A DNA stretch of 64,000 nt from Rhytidiadelphus loreus (taxonomy: Eukaryota; Streptophyta; Bryopsida; Hypnales; Hylocomiaceae): assembly GCA_947034895.1 (NCBI GenBank), contig OX344764.1, forward strand, positions 51,565,348 through 51,629,347, written 5' to 3'. The notes below the pieces were generated by a model. The model was not told where the DNA came from, made no database searches, and was given only the letters and a program-made list of their open reading frames with translations. Both the position numbers and the translations under genes were made by a program. Positions 45,285 through 58,499 of this stretch are shown one piece after another; within the stretch, counting starts at the first letter, position 1; the number at the start of each line of letters is the position of its first letter.

Positions 45285-45939
45285 AAGGTCTCTCACTGGC
45301 CTAATAATGTGTCCTATATAATAATTTTTCATTGTTGTTTTCATATTCAATTATATATAATTTTGTAATTTCTCTATTGTATTTTTACAGTCTATGTTTC
45401 TTTGTATTCTATGGTGGGTGCATCTTATGTGTTTTTTTATTAATGAGTTTTGTACTTTTGTACTTTTGAACTCTACTACGTATACATATGTCATTTGATC
45501 CACTTCAAAATTACAATTTATTATTGATGTTGATTAATCCAAGTTTTAATCTTATTAATCTCCTTCCGTCTTTGGCTACAAAAGTGTAGAATGAGTGTAC
45601 CCCAAAGAAACAAGTAAATAATTATTTCTACTATAAAATAAAGCCATGTACCAACCTAAGATATGAAATGTGTATTGTGAGAGTGAAGAGTATTGGTTCT
45701 CCTTTTTATACTTACCCTAAATTCATATTTCATATGGCACATTGAAGTTTCAATTTATTTAAATGTCTCAATTTAATGAACGCTTTTACGTTCTAATTTT
45801 AGGAGGTTGATTAAAATGAGAATCCACTTTCTCTCATTTCAATAAATATGGCCTCAATAAAGGAACCATGCTTAAATGCTTATTCGGATGATTTTAAATG
45901 TAATTACGTAACTAATTAACCATTAAAAGCAATATCCAA

Positions 45940-48600
45940 GGAAAAAATAAACCAAAATAACCAATATCCATAGTTATCTATTATTAATTAGTTTGTCATG
46001 GACATGCTTAAGCAATTCCTTGTCTTTTTTCTAAAATATTGTTTGATTATTTTCCTAATATTTTGATTTTGAATTGGTAGTTAGAAAAATTGAATTGACT
46101 CATGCTAGAGCCACATCTATTAGCCACAATAGCTACCTTAGAACAAATGAAGAAGTAAAATTTATTTTTAAGATATAGATAGATAAGAAACTATACTCAA
46201 GGTTTTATAATTTATATAGTGCTCAACTAAACATTACCTCTCAGCTCAAGTAAACATTACTCAAGTTTAGAGACGTCGTTTTATAGAGACTAGGAACCAT
46301 CAATTTGAAATGGATTAGAAAAATTGATTGTAAAAATTCAACATAGCTATTCTTAAACAAATTAAGGAAAAAATGTCACTTGTTTTCTACAAGCTCTAAT
46401 TACTTGTATACCATCTGTGTTGTTGCCCAACCTTCATTTGCAACTAGTTGCTATTTTTTTATACAACTATGGTAAATTGTAAGCTCATTGGTGATCCAAC
46501 CATCGATAAACTAATTATGGATATACATTGAGTAATATTAGCTAGCTAGCTAATAGTATGTATTGACTTAGATTTAGCATTCAAAGTTGGTCTTGGCTGC
46601 CGTGGCTAGTGTCTTCCACACGCTAATCACGACATTACAGAGTACAGACGTGCTCGAGTTGTCATTAAACTTCTTTTGCACACATTGATGTTGCTATGAG
46701 TATAGGTATGTGATACTAACTGTCTTCCCAAGCTACACAATTTGTAGAATTAGGTAGAGTTTTAGTGTAGGTTGGAATATTACTATATTGTACTAATTTT
46801 CACAAAAATAAAATGTTATATTGACATTAATTCCCCTCCTTCACTAATAGGACAAATCAATGTAGTTTGAAGAACATGTTGACATTGGAAAAACTTATTT
46901 GTGGCCAAGGACTACAAAGCCTAAATTGAGCTTTTTGTTACATTTTTGCAATCAAGAGAAATTGAAAAGGGTTGCATAAGTTTTTCTTTATGTCTAGTGA
47001 TATTTGGTTTCTTTGACAACACATACAATGTGTTCCTAGTGACAAAAAAATTCACTTAGTTTGAATTAAATTTTCTCAATATGATCCCTTGAATTGGTCA
47101 TTTTAAACCATGAATCTTTGCGCCTTCGAGATATTATTTGTCACATTTGAATCATTCCTTGAAACCAAGGTGTTCTTGGGAGACAAATGGCAAGTGAATG
47201 TGCATTTGGTTTTTTGCCGCCTCCAATTTAAAGAGTCGTTTGATCGTTTATTGAGTTTGAGGGTGAAATGGTGAAATCCAACAGTGAGTGACTCAATCAT
47301 TAGAGGTGATTTGAGGCCTCTAGAATACTGCTTCAAGGCTATTCCCTTTTGGAAACGAGTGCATTTCTATCATAATTAAAATTTTATTAAAATTAATTAT
47401 AATTATAATTATAATTATAAATCTTTAAAATAAATTGAAATAAATTGAAATAATAATAATAAATAAAATAATAATTGAATAATAATTAAATAATAATAAT
47501 AATAATCAAGTAATATCTGACATAGCAATTGCCCGACCACATCAAAGTGATAAAACTAGTGATGTGGAAAAGTTCCCTAAGTTCCCTACAATTTGGGAAC
47601 TCATGGAATCTTGCAGTCTTCTACAGTAGAGACCTCAAGAAACATCTAAATAAATGTGGTTTTGGATTACACTGACATACAATACTTGAACTTAAGATGA
47701 CAATTTCGTTTAAATTGGTGGTATTTCAACACTTTGACATTTTTCTCAACCCTTGTTTTGAATTATTAAATCTATATACGTACTTGTCCTAGATGTTAGA
47801 CCTGTATGTCACAATTTTGGGCACTGGAATCACGTTTTGAATTCATGTTCGCGCACGTGTGGGATTGATACAGATCGTGATTTCACCATTCTTTAATATT
47901 CGAATTCACTATTTCAGTCTCTCGGAATTTGCATGGACCCCACGGCCCACGCCAATATTCTGAGCCCAAAGTGATGTCTCCCAAATTCCTTGTCGTCAAC
48001 CAAGCCTCCAAGATTTCCCAGTGCAGTGGAGACCGGCTAGTGCCTGTGAAGGGTGGAGGTCGGGAAAGTGTAGCAGTAAGCTACGAATACAAATACTAAG
48101 TAACCACTGATGGCTCAGACGAATCAGTCAGAGAGGATATATCAAACCATGAAATAAACTACAGCGAGTTCAATCGAGCTGGGCAAGATATAACGAGAAT
48201 GATGTGTTTACAGCAGTTCAGAGCGAGCTTCCAAGACCCGAAAAATCAGCTTTCCCATCCCGCCAGCTGTTCCCGACGTGGTGTAATACGCGTCCGCAAA
48301 ATTAAGAAGGCATTCAGCAGATCTGAAATGCTAACTCAAATACCGCAAGACTGTTGCAAAGGGGAATTTAGATGTGCATTAATTTGCTAATGAGATGTGT
48401 TTCCAGCAGTTCAGAGCGCGCTTCGAAGATCTGAAAAATCAGATTTCCCCTTCGGCCAGTTGGGGACGCGGTGTGATACGAGGGGCTTGGATTTGGAGGC
48501 CAAGAGACCTCGTCCGCAAAAGTAAGGAAGGCATTCAGCAGTTCTAAAATGCTAACTCAAATACTGTAACACTGTTGCAAAGGGGAATTTACATGTGCAT
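45940..48600. repeat. Segmental duplication, copy 1 (3' flank of kinase gene B)
   Basis: Colinear with 59,570-61,645 and then 63,459-64,000. Anchors include TATCTATTATTAATTAGTTT, TGTTATATTGACATTAATTC and CGTGATTTCACCATTC. No gene is supported. It directly abuts the 3' end of the intact lectin-kinase gene. Confidence 0.85.
47298..47655. mobile_element. MITE with ATTAGAGGTGATTT-like ends inside the duplication
   Basis: Starts CATTAGAGGTGATTTGAGG; the reverse strand near 47,655 reads TTTAGATGTTTCTTGAGG. A related copy lies at the equivalent place in the second duplicate (about 60,952-61,257), so it inserted before the duplication. Confidence 0.5.
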
Positions 48601-48605
48601 TAGTT
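48197..48605. repeat. Tandem decayed copies of the kinase gene's 3' end
   Basis: Two units of about 200 bp share TTCAGAGCG(A/C)GCTTC, CGGTGT(A/G)ATACG and GCAAAGGGGAATTTA blocks. GCGGTGTGATACGAGGGGCTT corresponds to GCGGTGTAATACATGGAGCTT in the last exon of kinase copy B (48,748 onward). These look like duplicated tail fragments. The second duplicate at 63.6-64.0 kb has them too. Confidence 0.65.
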
Positions 48606-48668
48606 GCATGGACTCATCGAATGATGAAATCCCTGCTCTCGTACAATGAGAGAAAAAAGAGAGTCTGG

Positions 48669-51600
48669 TCAGACAATGTGATCTGAAGCACTTCCTTGCA
48701 ATTGTCCGGAGTGATTCAATCTGCTCTCCTCTCTTGAGGCTGCTGATGCGGTGTAATACATGGAGCTTAGATTGGTACTTGTCCAAGAGAAGTCATCGTG
48801 AGGTGCGCTTCTCGGAATGTAGTCAAACTGGGGTTTCGAGAGAGGCACTTCAGGAAGGTGGACATCGCCATTGAGGATGAGGAGCACCTGGCGCATGGAG
48901 GGTCGCATAGTAGGACTCGGGTGAGAGCACAAGAGCCCTAAGCAAAGCACTTTAGTCATTTCATTTGCATTGTACACCCCAACAAGGCGCACATCTGCCG
49001 CGTCCAGAATGCTTGAGTTCCCCCACAATTGCCACACTTGTTCCACCAACAGCTTCACCTCCTCGTCTTCGTGGTAGATGGGTTTCTTTCCACACGACAC
49101 TTCTAGCAAGAAAGCTCCAAAGCTGTACACGTCCGTCTGCTCCGTTTGCTTTCCTGCCATCCCTAATTTTTGACCACCCCATCATGAGTACATTTCTTGA
49201 ATCGGTTTGCAAGTTCCATTCACTTTCCAAGTAGTACACCGTCCATTTGTATGTCAATACTCACACTTACAAAAATTCGAAATACTTTGCTAGTGAGGCA
49301 CCTTTTGTCACATGGTAAAATTGTGAGCATGCAAACAAAGGTTTTGGAGGGGTCAAGAAAATATAGTGGTTACATATAGAAACTATAAATCCAGCTTGAC
49401 AACCAAATGAGTTCTTTGAAATCCCATCAGGCAAAGGAGTGCAATGTAAAGGAATAAAACGCAGATATCATCGACTTCCCAACCACAAGAGAGAAGGAAA
49501 GAAGCTAATACTGAAGAATGCAAGAAACCTAATTAGATGTAGAAACCAACTCTGATTGTGTGCATTTGTCTCCTTGACAATGTTTCATCCATGAGAAAGA
49601 TGGTTTGTTCATAACCTCATGATATTCATCCTCAAAGGCAATAATTACATGAGAATTATTCTGGAGATAGATATTTGCCCCATAAGGTCATTGCCAATGT
49701 AGAACGCAATTTAGCACGCCAAATACATATCTAACTTTTGATCAAGTGCTGTACAATTAGGACCTGATTTCTTCTGCATTGGAAGCGCATTCAAAAGTAC
49801 TTTGCATAGGTTTAAGAAAAATCTAATTAAGTCATTGGACAAAGAAAATTAAGCACTTTATAAGCTAGATAAAAGACAAAAATTATAGTCAGTGGTATTA
49901 TCAAATCATGGATACCAATGCACTTTGCACTCCAAATTGGTGCAATTTGGAGTGAATTGTAAACTATTAATTGTGATTTGCCAACTCTTCTATAATTTGT
50001 CTCTTTTAGCTAACTGTGACACAAGTAGTTTATTTTTATGGTCTAATGTCTAAATTTGAATTTTCTTGTACCTATGCAAAGTACTTTGAATGTGTTTTCA
50101 ATAGAAAAAAAATTTCAAGTTCTAATTATAAACCACTCAAAAGTTAGAAGTTCATTTAGAGGCCCATATTCAAGTCTATAGAGGAGAAGTCCTAACTTTC
50201 GTGACACTTCAATCCCGACAATTCAAGGGCTATCTAGTCCATAATTAATAGCTTGATTAGTATTACAAGACCTTCTTGGAGAACCATTCTACACATGCAC
50301 AAATAGGACCTTGGAAAAAATGTTGGCATCTACATGAGGTACTCATGGTTTCTTTCATGTATTAGAAACAAGCATTAGCTTTAAGTGAAAGCAATGGAAG
50401 AGTCACCTGTGTGGAACAATTCTGGGGCAAAGTAACCAAAAGTACCCGCCACATTGGTACTCTCCGGGGTCAACAAGCTATGGTTGTAAGAGCGGGCTAG
50501 ACCAAAGTCTCCCAATCGTGCATTAAACTTGGCGTCCAACATCACATTGGCTGCCTTGACATCGCGATGGATGATGCGTTCCTCGCACTCCGTGTGTAGA
50601 TACACTAAAGCCGTGGCCACATCCACAACCACTTTGAACCTACAAGAATGCAAACATTTTTTTTAGTTTCCATTTGTATAGAACTTCCAAAGTTGTGATA
50701 GGGCATTTAAGAACTTTTATATAGTTGTTTTGCATTTGTGAATCCACTTGATTAGAGCAATTTATCTTACACATTGTTTCAATAAAACCTTCTAGTCTAT
50801 ATGTGATGTAGAGTCGTTTCAAAGGGAAAAAAAAGGAAAAAAAAGCCATAACTATTGCCTACTATGCTCAAAGAAAGTTGTCACTTTTTGTTGGTGAAGT
50901 GGGAGGAGATTATAGGGCATAATTGAGCTACATTTGGTGAACCCTCTCCTAAAAGAACCAAAAATATTTTATTTACAATCCCATGCATGTCACCCAATCA
51001 TCTAGTCTATAACTACTCCACTCTTTACACCTATTCCAATACACAATTTCTCAACACCTTTGCACCTTCATTTGGTTACCCAAGACCCTAAGCATTGTCA
51101 AAATTACTTTGTTGAACAACTTGAAAGTAAAGTATGGGAATTGCAAAAGTACATATATCCAATGCCTCTTGTCCACTCAACGTATACGCTACCCAATCTT
51201 AAAAGGTTCAAATAAAACTCTTCTTCAAACACTACAAGAAAATGGGGGTATAATTGTATAAATGACTTGTCCACAATGACTGCACTGACAACAATGACTT
51301 CAAAGTGATTGCAAAATGACTAATTTGTAGTCATTGTTGTCGGTGCAGTCATTGTGGACAAGTCAATTATACCCCCATTTTCTTGTAGTGAAACAAATCC
51401 TCCATGAGAATGGATTAGGTAATGAAAAAGTGGAGCCTCATTATGAGAAATAACATGTCAAGCCTCAAGAGAGGCAAAGGATGTTATCTCTCATAATGAG
51501 ACTTTGCCTTTGTATTACTAAACATAACCTCAATGTTGGATGGTTGAATCTTGATCAACCATGTTCAATCTAGGCCTACGGAGAAGGTCATCATACATAA

Positions 51601-53209
51601 TGGCAGAGCATCCTCACATTATGAAACAAAACATGCTTCTCCTCAATGTCCTCATCCAAAAAGAGACTCCTATCTGTCTACAAATCAATTCCGTTGAGGG
51701 TAGGGTATCCTACCTCTTCTCCCAAGGGAACCCAATGACCTCCTTGCCCTCAACGCCATCCAAAATGCCCACCCCTTGTGCTTCTCCACAAGCATCATCC
51801 AAAACCTCGATTGTTGTGGCACGGGACCCAAACAAATGCTTGTCAAGGCTGCCTTGGGGCATGTAATCATACACTAAAAGAAGCTCGCCTCGCTCGTGAC
51901 ACCAACCCTGCAAACGCACCAAATTGCGGTGCCGAATTTTGCCGATGATCATCACCTCCGCCATAAACTCACGCTCACCTTGACTGGAGTCCGGCGCCAC
52001 TCGCTTGACAGCCACGTACTGTTGGTTGCCAGGCAGGAAGCCTTTGTACACACTCCCGAAGCCTCCTCGTCCGAGCGCTTGCTTGGCGTCGAAGTTCTTC
52101 GTGGCTAGGGCCAGTTCCTTATACGTGAACTTGTGCGGATCCGCCTCTCCCAGGTCGTCGGCGTCAATGTTGAACCTCCACCCACGCCTCTCCACCCCTT
52201 GTCGGTAGTACTTGTAGAGAAGACCAAAAATGGCAGCCAAAGCGGTGAGAGGCAGCAGAATCAACATCAGCCTTACTTCATGTGGCTCCATCCAAGTGCA
52301 TAGGTACTCGAAACTGGGAGCAGCAGGCGAGGTGGAATCCGACGTCCTGAGGCTGACATACTTAATAATTTGGAAAGGTGCTTCGAAATAATTCGAAAAA
52401 GCAACTGACGAAGTGAAGCCGACGTACATATGTTCATTGAGCACTTTGGAAAGATCGACCTCGTAACTCAAGGAATTGTAAGGAATAGGAATGGTGGCAC
52501 TGGCGTCATTAGAAAACACCATTAATGGTCCTGGACGCTGATCCTGGCTCAGAGGACATTCGCGCCCACTAATGTCCGCCGTGCTAACATTCAGAATCTG
52601 CAATGAAGCATCATAATCGATCCACACTTGCAACTGCCAATTTCGCCATGTCCAATCTTGAGGGTCCCGAGGTCCGTGTAAGCGAACCCAACTGCTGGAG
52701 TTCATGCTGTTCACGTCGACGCCGATGTGAAACCCGTCCCCCGGGTCGGCGAACTGGGGACTATATCGGAAGTCAAATTCGACTGCCAAAGTGTGCGATT
52801 GAGGGTCGCCATTGGACGTGGCGTTGAGCAGGCCCAGGTAGCCTCCAGCGCCGCCAACGGATGCGTTCAGGTCGGGAAGCATGGCAAAGGTGAACCCTTC
52901 CAGAAGGTTCAGTGCGGATCCTCCATAGCCAACCTGCCTCGAAGTGAACTCGCCAAGATCGATCTGGGCTACGAAGTTCGTGCTGAAGGAGAACACGGGG
53001 CCAGTGGGGTACTCCTTAAACCGGATCTTTTCTTCATACAAAAGCCTATTGGAAGCCTCATCCCTATAACTCATTGAGAGTAATGGAATACTTTTCAAAT
53101 TGACGAAGGGTTCAGATGTCTGAGCAGAGTGGGCAACGTAGCTTTCTCGGAGCAACACAACAACACAAACCAGCAGCACACGACCCACGTGTTGGACGAG
53201 GAGACCCAT
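48669..53209 (-). CDS. L-type lectin receptor-like kinase copy B, intact (737 aa)
   Basis: Three exons: 53209-51714, 50639-50407 and 49153-48669, with GT-AG borders and correct phases (2, then 1). Start chosen at MGLLVQHVGRV, which begins a good signal peptide and aligns with the start of copy A; the frame runs 11 codons further up. Domain order: legume-lectin domain (VEFDFRYSPQF, WIDYDASLQILNV, MYVGFTSSV), membrane span at about residues 312-333, kinase with [11 protein letters not shown] (about 377-387), Lys 403, HRD (about 523) and DFG (about 543). All key kinase residues are present. The family acts at the plasma membrane in sensing extracellular signals, with roles known in immunity. Seed-plant members usually lack introns; here two introns cut the kinase, and the first holds a CACTA MITE. 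Confidence 0.93.
51230..51390. mobile_element. CACTA MITE in an intron of kinase copy B
   Basis: Begins CACTACAAGAAAATGGGG and ends with its exact reverse complement. It forms an imperfect hairpin of about 70-bp arms and is flanked by AAA on both sides (51227-51229, 51391-51393), the 3-bp duplication expected of CACTA elements. Copy A lacks it, so it arrived after the gene duplication. Confidence 0.88.
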
Positions 53210-53453
53210 GAATCTCTCTATATTAGCGGCCTCGTCGAGCATTCAATTCGCACCTGAATGGACTCGGGATACATGTAGCTAGGCGGCAGCAACTGGTTCA
53301 ATTTCTTTCATCACTACCGACAAAGTACTCTAACTACTAGAACACAGACCGATTCCCCCTCAATATGATCGGAGTGACATGCACAGCAGCATCATGAATG
53401 GAAATATCGCAGTTGCTCAATTGAACCATCTGCTCTCTATTCTCGTGACGCTC

Positions 53454-53461
53454 TATATATA
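53454..53461 (-). promoter_or_regulatory. Candidate TATA box of kinase copy B
   Basis: TATATATA about 245 bases upstream of the start codon, in flank that aligns with copy A. In copy A the equivalent place (about 10,836-10,850) reads GATCGATGGTGCATACGGA and has no TATA. Confidence 0.5.
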
Positions 53462-53469
53462 CGGACATG

Positions 53470-56400
53470 AATAATAATCGTCTTAGAGAGAGCACCAATC
53501 AACAGGCAGGCTAGCTAGCTAGGTCTTGGACACACTAAGCTTGGTTCGTAATGCAAACAGGAGCGTCAGGATCCCATTCCTAGCCTGATCAAGTGGCAAT
53601 GCAGGGCTTGTGAAATTATTGCTGCGTCCCCGTTCATTCACGATTAGAAATCACTCGCTCTTGAATGAGGAGCTTCCATCTATCTTTGGTCAGGGATATT
53701 GAGGAAGCACATATTGATGTTCTTCAAGCTAGCACCTCACAATAATGATTAATTGTTGTGGTTCACCAGCAAAGCAATAAGAGAATGCATGATCCTCTGC
53801 GGAAACATAAAAGCTAGGGTCGCGTTGCTTCCGCTCCGCGTTGCTTCCTGACTGGTACGTCAGTCAGAATTCTGCTGATCTTCCTTCCGGGATCCCTCGT
53901 TGAATTTCTGGCTCAGGAAGTTTGTCTGTCCCCCGGCGTGGCATGATTGGGGTCCGCAGACTGTCGGTATGGGGAGACGGAGACTGACAAGGTAGGCACA
54001 CCCAGATTGAAGCGACACTGACCAAATTGCACCGCGTATCTGCAGCCGTGAGTGGGTGCGCCAACCTCACTTATTAAGGGCATCCTGACATGCTCGCCAG
54101 GGGGGTGGGCAAAGTACAACAGTGCACTTCCCCAGACCCGGTAGAGAAAGAACCACCCAGCCAGCCGATTTTTGCACTTTTAAGGTGGGAGCACCCGATG
54201 GGGCTCAATGGATCCGATGTTGTCAGTTTCTACATATGGTAGTCATTTTTAAAACTTAAATGTAGGTGGCCTTGTTTTTCTTGACTAAAACGAAAAATCA
54301 TTTATGTTGTACATACATTTAAGTTGTAGAATCATTGCCTTACAAAAAAGTGACACCATTAGATACACTGACGCTATTTATTGGGTGCTCCTACCTTATG
54401 TTAAAAGACTCGGGTGGGCGATGGTGACTTACACGGACAAGTCAGCCATGCATGGTCACTTCCCTGGAGTGAGCGCATGGTTGTCCAGCAAGTACGAAGC
54501 TTTCATTTCTCAATCTGGAAGTCATGATGTTCAAATTCATTCTCCGGTTAGATCAGAATTTCTAATTTCTAAGTTTTTCCGATCTGTATGGTGTCACAAT
54601 TAACCTTGTAGAACATAAGTTAACTCCTTCAATCCCAAGGGCATATTTCTGTAAAAAACAACTCAAATGTGCCAGTTTAGTTGCGTTCATCAAGAAAACA
54701 GAAAATATATATTTTTAGAATCTGACCATAGGATCTTGTACATGACTTGTCTCAAATCATGTGGCACAAATTCTGTAAAGTTTGACCATACAGATTGGAG
54801 GATATTAGCATTTAAAGTTGAAAGAAATTATTTTTTTGAACAGTCATTAGGCGGCCCGCAAATTTAGATGACCTTGAAGGTCATTCAATGAAAAAATTAT
54901 CACTGTTGAGTTTTAATTTAATTTTTTTTTTCTGTTGAATAATTGAGTCAAAATTTTAGGGATCTTAGAAAAGAAAAAATACACTTGATTTTTATTCTTT
55001 AAAAAATTGTTAAGTAGAAATAGGTCCAAGTTCGAAAGAAAAAGTAAATAGTTAATAGCTCTAATATGGGATTGAAACACTATAATAATCTCAACAGTGA
55101 GATTGTTTAAGCAAGCTAACTTCACCTTGTCAAACATTTTTTTTCCAAAAATTGTGAAAATTGCATCTAGAATTCAAATCCTAGAAGGCTATAAGTTATT
55201 TTTTCAAGAAGATGCTCTAATTGCCGAAGAAATAAGATTGTTCATAACTTTCACATACCAAATCCAAATGGAATGAATGAAAGCGCGCTTCCCATATAGA
55301 TAAAATTACAATCTATGAGAAACAAATTTTTAAAATTAATATTCTTTTTTTGTAGAGGAGGTTCCTTTCCACTGTATTTGAGAAAGAGGTACTTCTATGC
55401 CTTGATTTTTGTTCCTAGCCATTGAGTGAAATAAAAATTATATTCCTTTAAAGCTAATGCATTTTTCTAATTTCACAAAAACCTTTTAGAAATCTTAATG
55501 AATATTGAGGCCATAAGAGCTTGCCCAAAATCCCCAAAATCCATTATGTTCCCCAAGGGAACAATGGGACTATTAATAGGGATTAAATTTGAAAACATGC
55601 CAATCTTGATTTCTCAATTTTGATTTTTCTAATCCTCTAGATATGGACCATAAATTTATTTATGAAATCAATGAATTTTTTTATTTTTCAAAAATTCACT
55701 CTAGTTCCAAATATTTTAAAAAAAAATCTTATACTTTCAAAACTTGTGCAAGAGATGTGATTTCCTCTCTAAAAAGGGAAAATAAAAAATCTCATCAGAG
55801 GTATTCAATCATGTAGTTCTTTTTACAAATAATTTTTTACAACAAAATAAGCTTTAAAAATCTAAAAATTTCACCGTAGACGTATATAATAGCTTAGAAC
55901 TACATGGTGCCCTATATCATATGGTCGTGATTGTAATCACATATAAACGCATTTTAGTGCAATCTGAAGGGATATAATTTATTTCAATGAAGAAATTTTT
56001 TGTAGCCCTTTTAACAAGGAATCCAAAAATTTAATTATATATATCAAATGAATACTCTTTGACGACAATAACAACACTTAAAACTTAAGTATATAAGTTT
56101 TTGTAATATATGTATTATGGGACAAGCTAATCAATTTGGAGGAATTTCTAATAAAAAATTAATTTTACTTGGAGTAGGCTTTTTGTATAGAATTTAAAAA
56201 CTCATACATAGGTGATTCAATTCTTCATATATATTGTGCATTTTTCTCTTAAATATGTATGCAACCTAATGTTTTATAAATGTAATTTTTTTTTAATTTG
56301 GTCTTTATCTAATGTCTTGATTGGTCTTTTTAATTTGACATGATTTTTATAAAATAAACATCCTTTAAGCTATTTTAATGAAAATGACCTCTATGTATAA

Positions 56401-58499
56401 TACATAATTTGTATACTCGAGCATTGTGCAAAACACATTTTTGTGTAAATCTACAATTAGAAAATCAATAAACTATGGTTATAGGCCCAAAGTTCAAATT
56501 GCAATAAAAAAATTTATTGCTAAAGTTTTTGAACTTTCAAATTGGAGTAAAAATTAGACTTTGTAAACTTTATTTTATTAATTGAGCTCAAATTCTTTAA
56601 AATCACCTTCATGGCTGAAATTCAAATCAACAACAAAGAGGCATGGATATACAACTCTTATACTATATCCAAAGGGAGTTGCCATTAACATGGTTCAGAT
56701 GACAGCTTTTGTAAAAAAGTTATCAAATTAAAAGGACCAAGAAGCTCAGAGAAGACCAAAGTAATAAAATATGATGTAAAAAATGTGGGATTACATATTT
56801 ATTAAAAAACATCCACAAAATAGGAGGAGAATTGAAACACATATGCACAATTAAAAAAAAAAACATCCAAAAAGTTCCTTCCAGTTAAAATTAAAAGTCT
56901 TTCATAGCTTTTTATTAATAATAAAAAAATATTCAATTTCTATAAATAAATAAAAAGGCTCAAGAAGTTGGATAGCTTGTCCCACTATACATATATTCAA
57001 ACATTCATATAATTAGGTTCTTCATGCTATTATTGCCTTTAGAAAATATTCATTTCAAATATATAATTGTATATTTGGATTCCTTGTTAAAAAGGCTACA
57101 AGAATTTTCTATATTAGAAGAAATTAAATACCTTGATGTTGGATTGAAATGCATTATAATTAATTGTAATGAAGGCCATACAATATAGAAGTTGCATATC
57201 CAGACAAAGGAGAAGGAATTTTGGATGATCCGTGGCTCATGCATCTTCTTTAGAGAATTTTGAAGTTCCTCCATGAGGGGCTTTATTCATCTAAAAGCAA
57301 CATTCACATTCAAGGAACTATTCACCAAAAAATAGGGTGATATAAGTCTGATGTTACAATTCATATCCGGTGTGATGATTTACAAGTTAACACCCAATGT
57401 TACAATATATATTCTATTTCAAGGGATTTCCATAAATTATTGTGAAACTAATGGAATCTACTTATTTACAATTTACAACTATTTGATACTAATTCATTGC
57501 AATAAAATGCATAACAACATTCGACTATAATAGGATGATTGTAATACGTTTCTTGAAAATCTTTTGCATCCTATGAAGATCTCAAAAGCAAATAAAAGTG
57601 TATAATGTAAAATGCGTCACACAATCCTTCACATCTCTTTATCCAAGTCCAAGGTATGAAATCTTCATCTATGAAGTATTATGCTTTGTTATTACAATGT
57701 ACATGAGATGAGGGAAATAATACATAAAGTAACATTTGATCTTTAAAAAAATGGGTCACTCTCTATTACATGTTAGGTATCTCTAGTAATCTAAGTATTT
57801 TGAAAACCTAAAATATGGTCTAGATTCTCTTTTACTTTTAGATAAAACACTTTCTTTTAATATTTGTATATGTATATATAAATATTTTACTTGCAATTAT
57901 ACAATTTTCTTTTGCTTTTTGTACAAGTTCCTTTGTTGTTAGTTCTTTTAGATGAAAGGTAAATATGCTTAGATAGAATTCAAAGCACTAACTTCTATTC
58001 TTATCAAATCATCAGATGAAACTATCTCAAATAAACTTCATCAATAAGGGCTTTAACAATAGAAGACTTATTAATATAAAAATAAACTCTTATGAAACAC
58101 ACTTTCATGCATTTTAGAGGTCTATTGCTTTCTTTATTAAGTTTGAAGAAATCGAGAGCTAAATGTGTGAACCTTAACAATGGCGATTGAAAGCAACCAT
58201 TTATAAAGTTTGGAGAGTACATCTTTTATAATTTGAGATGGAGTAGGCTTTGAAACTTATGAACTTTAAAAAAAATGAAATTATAGAACCAAATAGGGGG
58301 TCTATTGAGGAACTTTTTCAAGATGGCCTATATGATGTCAGCTAATAATTCTACTACCCAAATGACTACCTTATTGAGAACCTTTAAGCCTCATTCAAGC
58401 CTCCCATACATTTGTTCACTAGAAAACAATCCTACATTAGCACAATTATATCAATAGAGTAGATCGTAGGTCCGTGAGATTTTGTAGAGACATACCACA
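53470..58499. other. Long spacer without recognised genes
   Basis: 53.8-54.2 kb is of mixed composition. A 99-codon frame at 54,304-54,603 has no family features. 54.9-58.4 kb is strongly AT-rich. No transposon ends or RNA genes could be supported. Confidence 0.5.

Larger units (their letters stand above)
20900..45854. mobile_element. Old outer giant transposon (G'), decayed; left end not located
   Basis: The right end at about 45,854 (TGATTAAAATGAGAATCCAC... AAATATGGCC) matches the right terminus of the younger element G base for base over long stretches. The copy contains eroded palindromes at 20.9-22.1 kb and a broken DUF7869 gene in the order expected for G. It is interrupted by S1, S2 and G. 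The left coordinate given is only the first eroded palindrome. Sequence to the right of 45,854 matches spacer beside other kinase copies (compare 7,240-7,290), supporting a true insertion boundary. Confidence 0.65.
44666..45854. other. 3' flank and right end of the old outer element
   Basis: AT-rich, with a TA microsatellite and a hairpin (listed separately). The last 80 bp parallel the right terminus of G. Confidence 0.6.
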
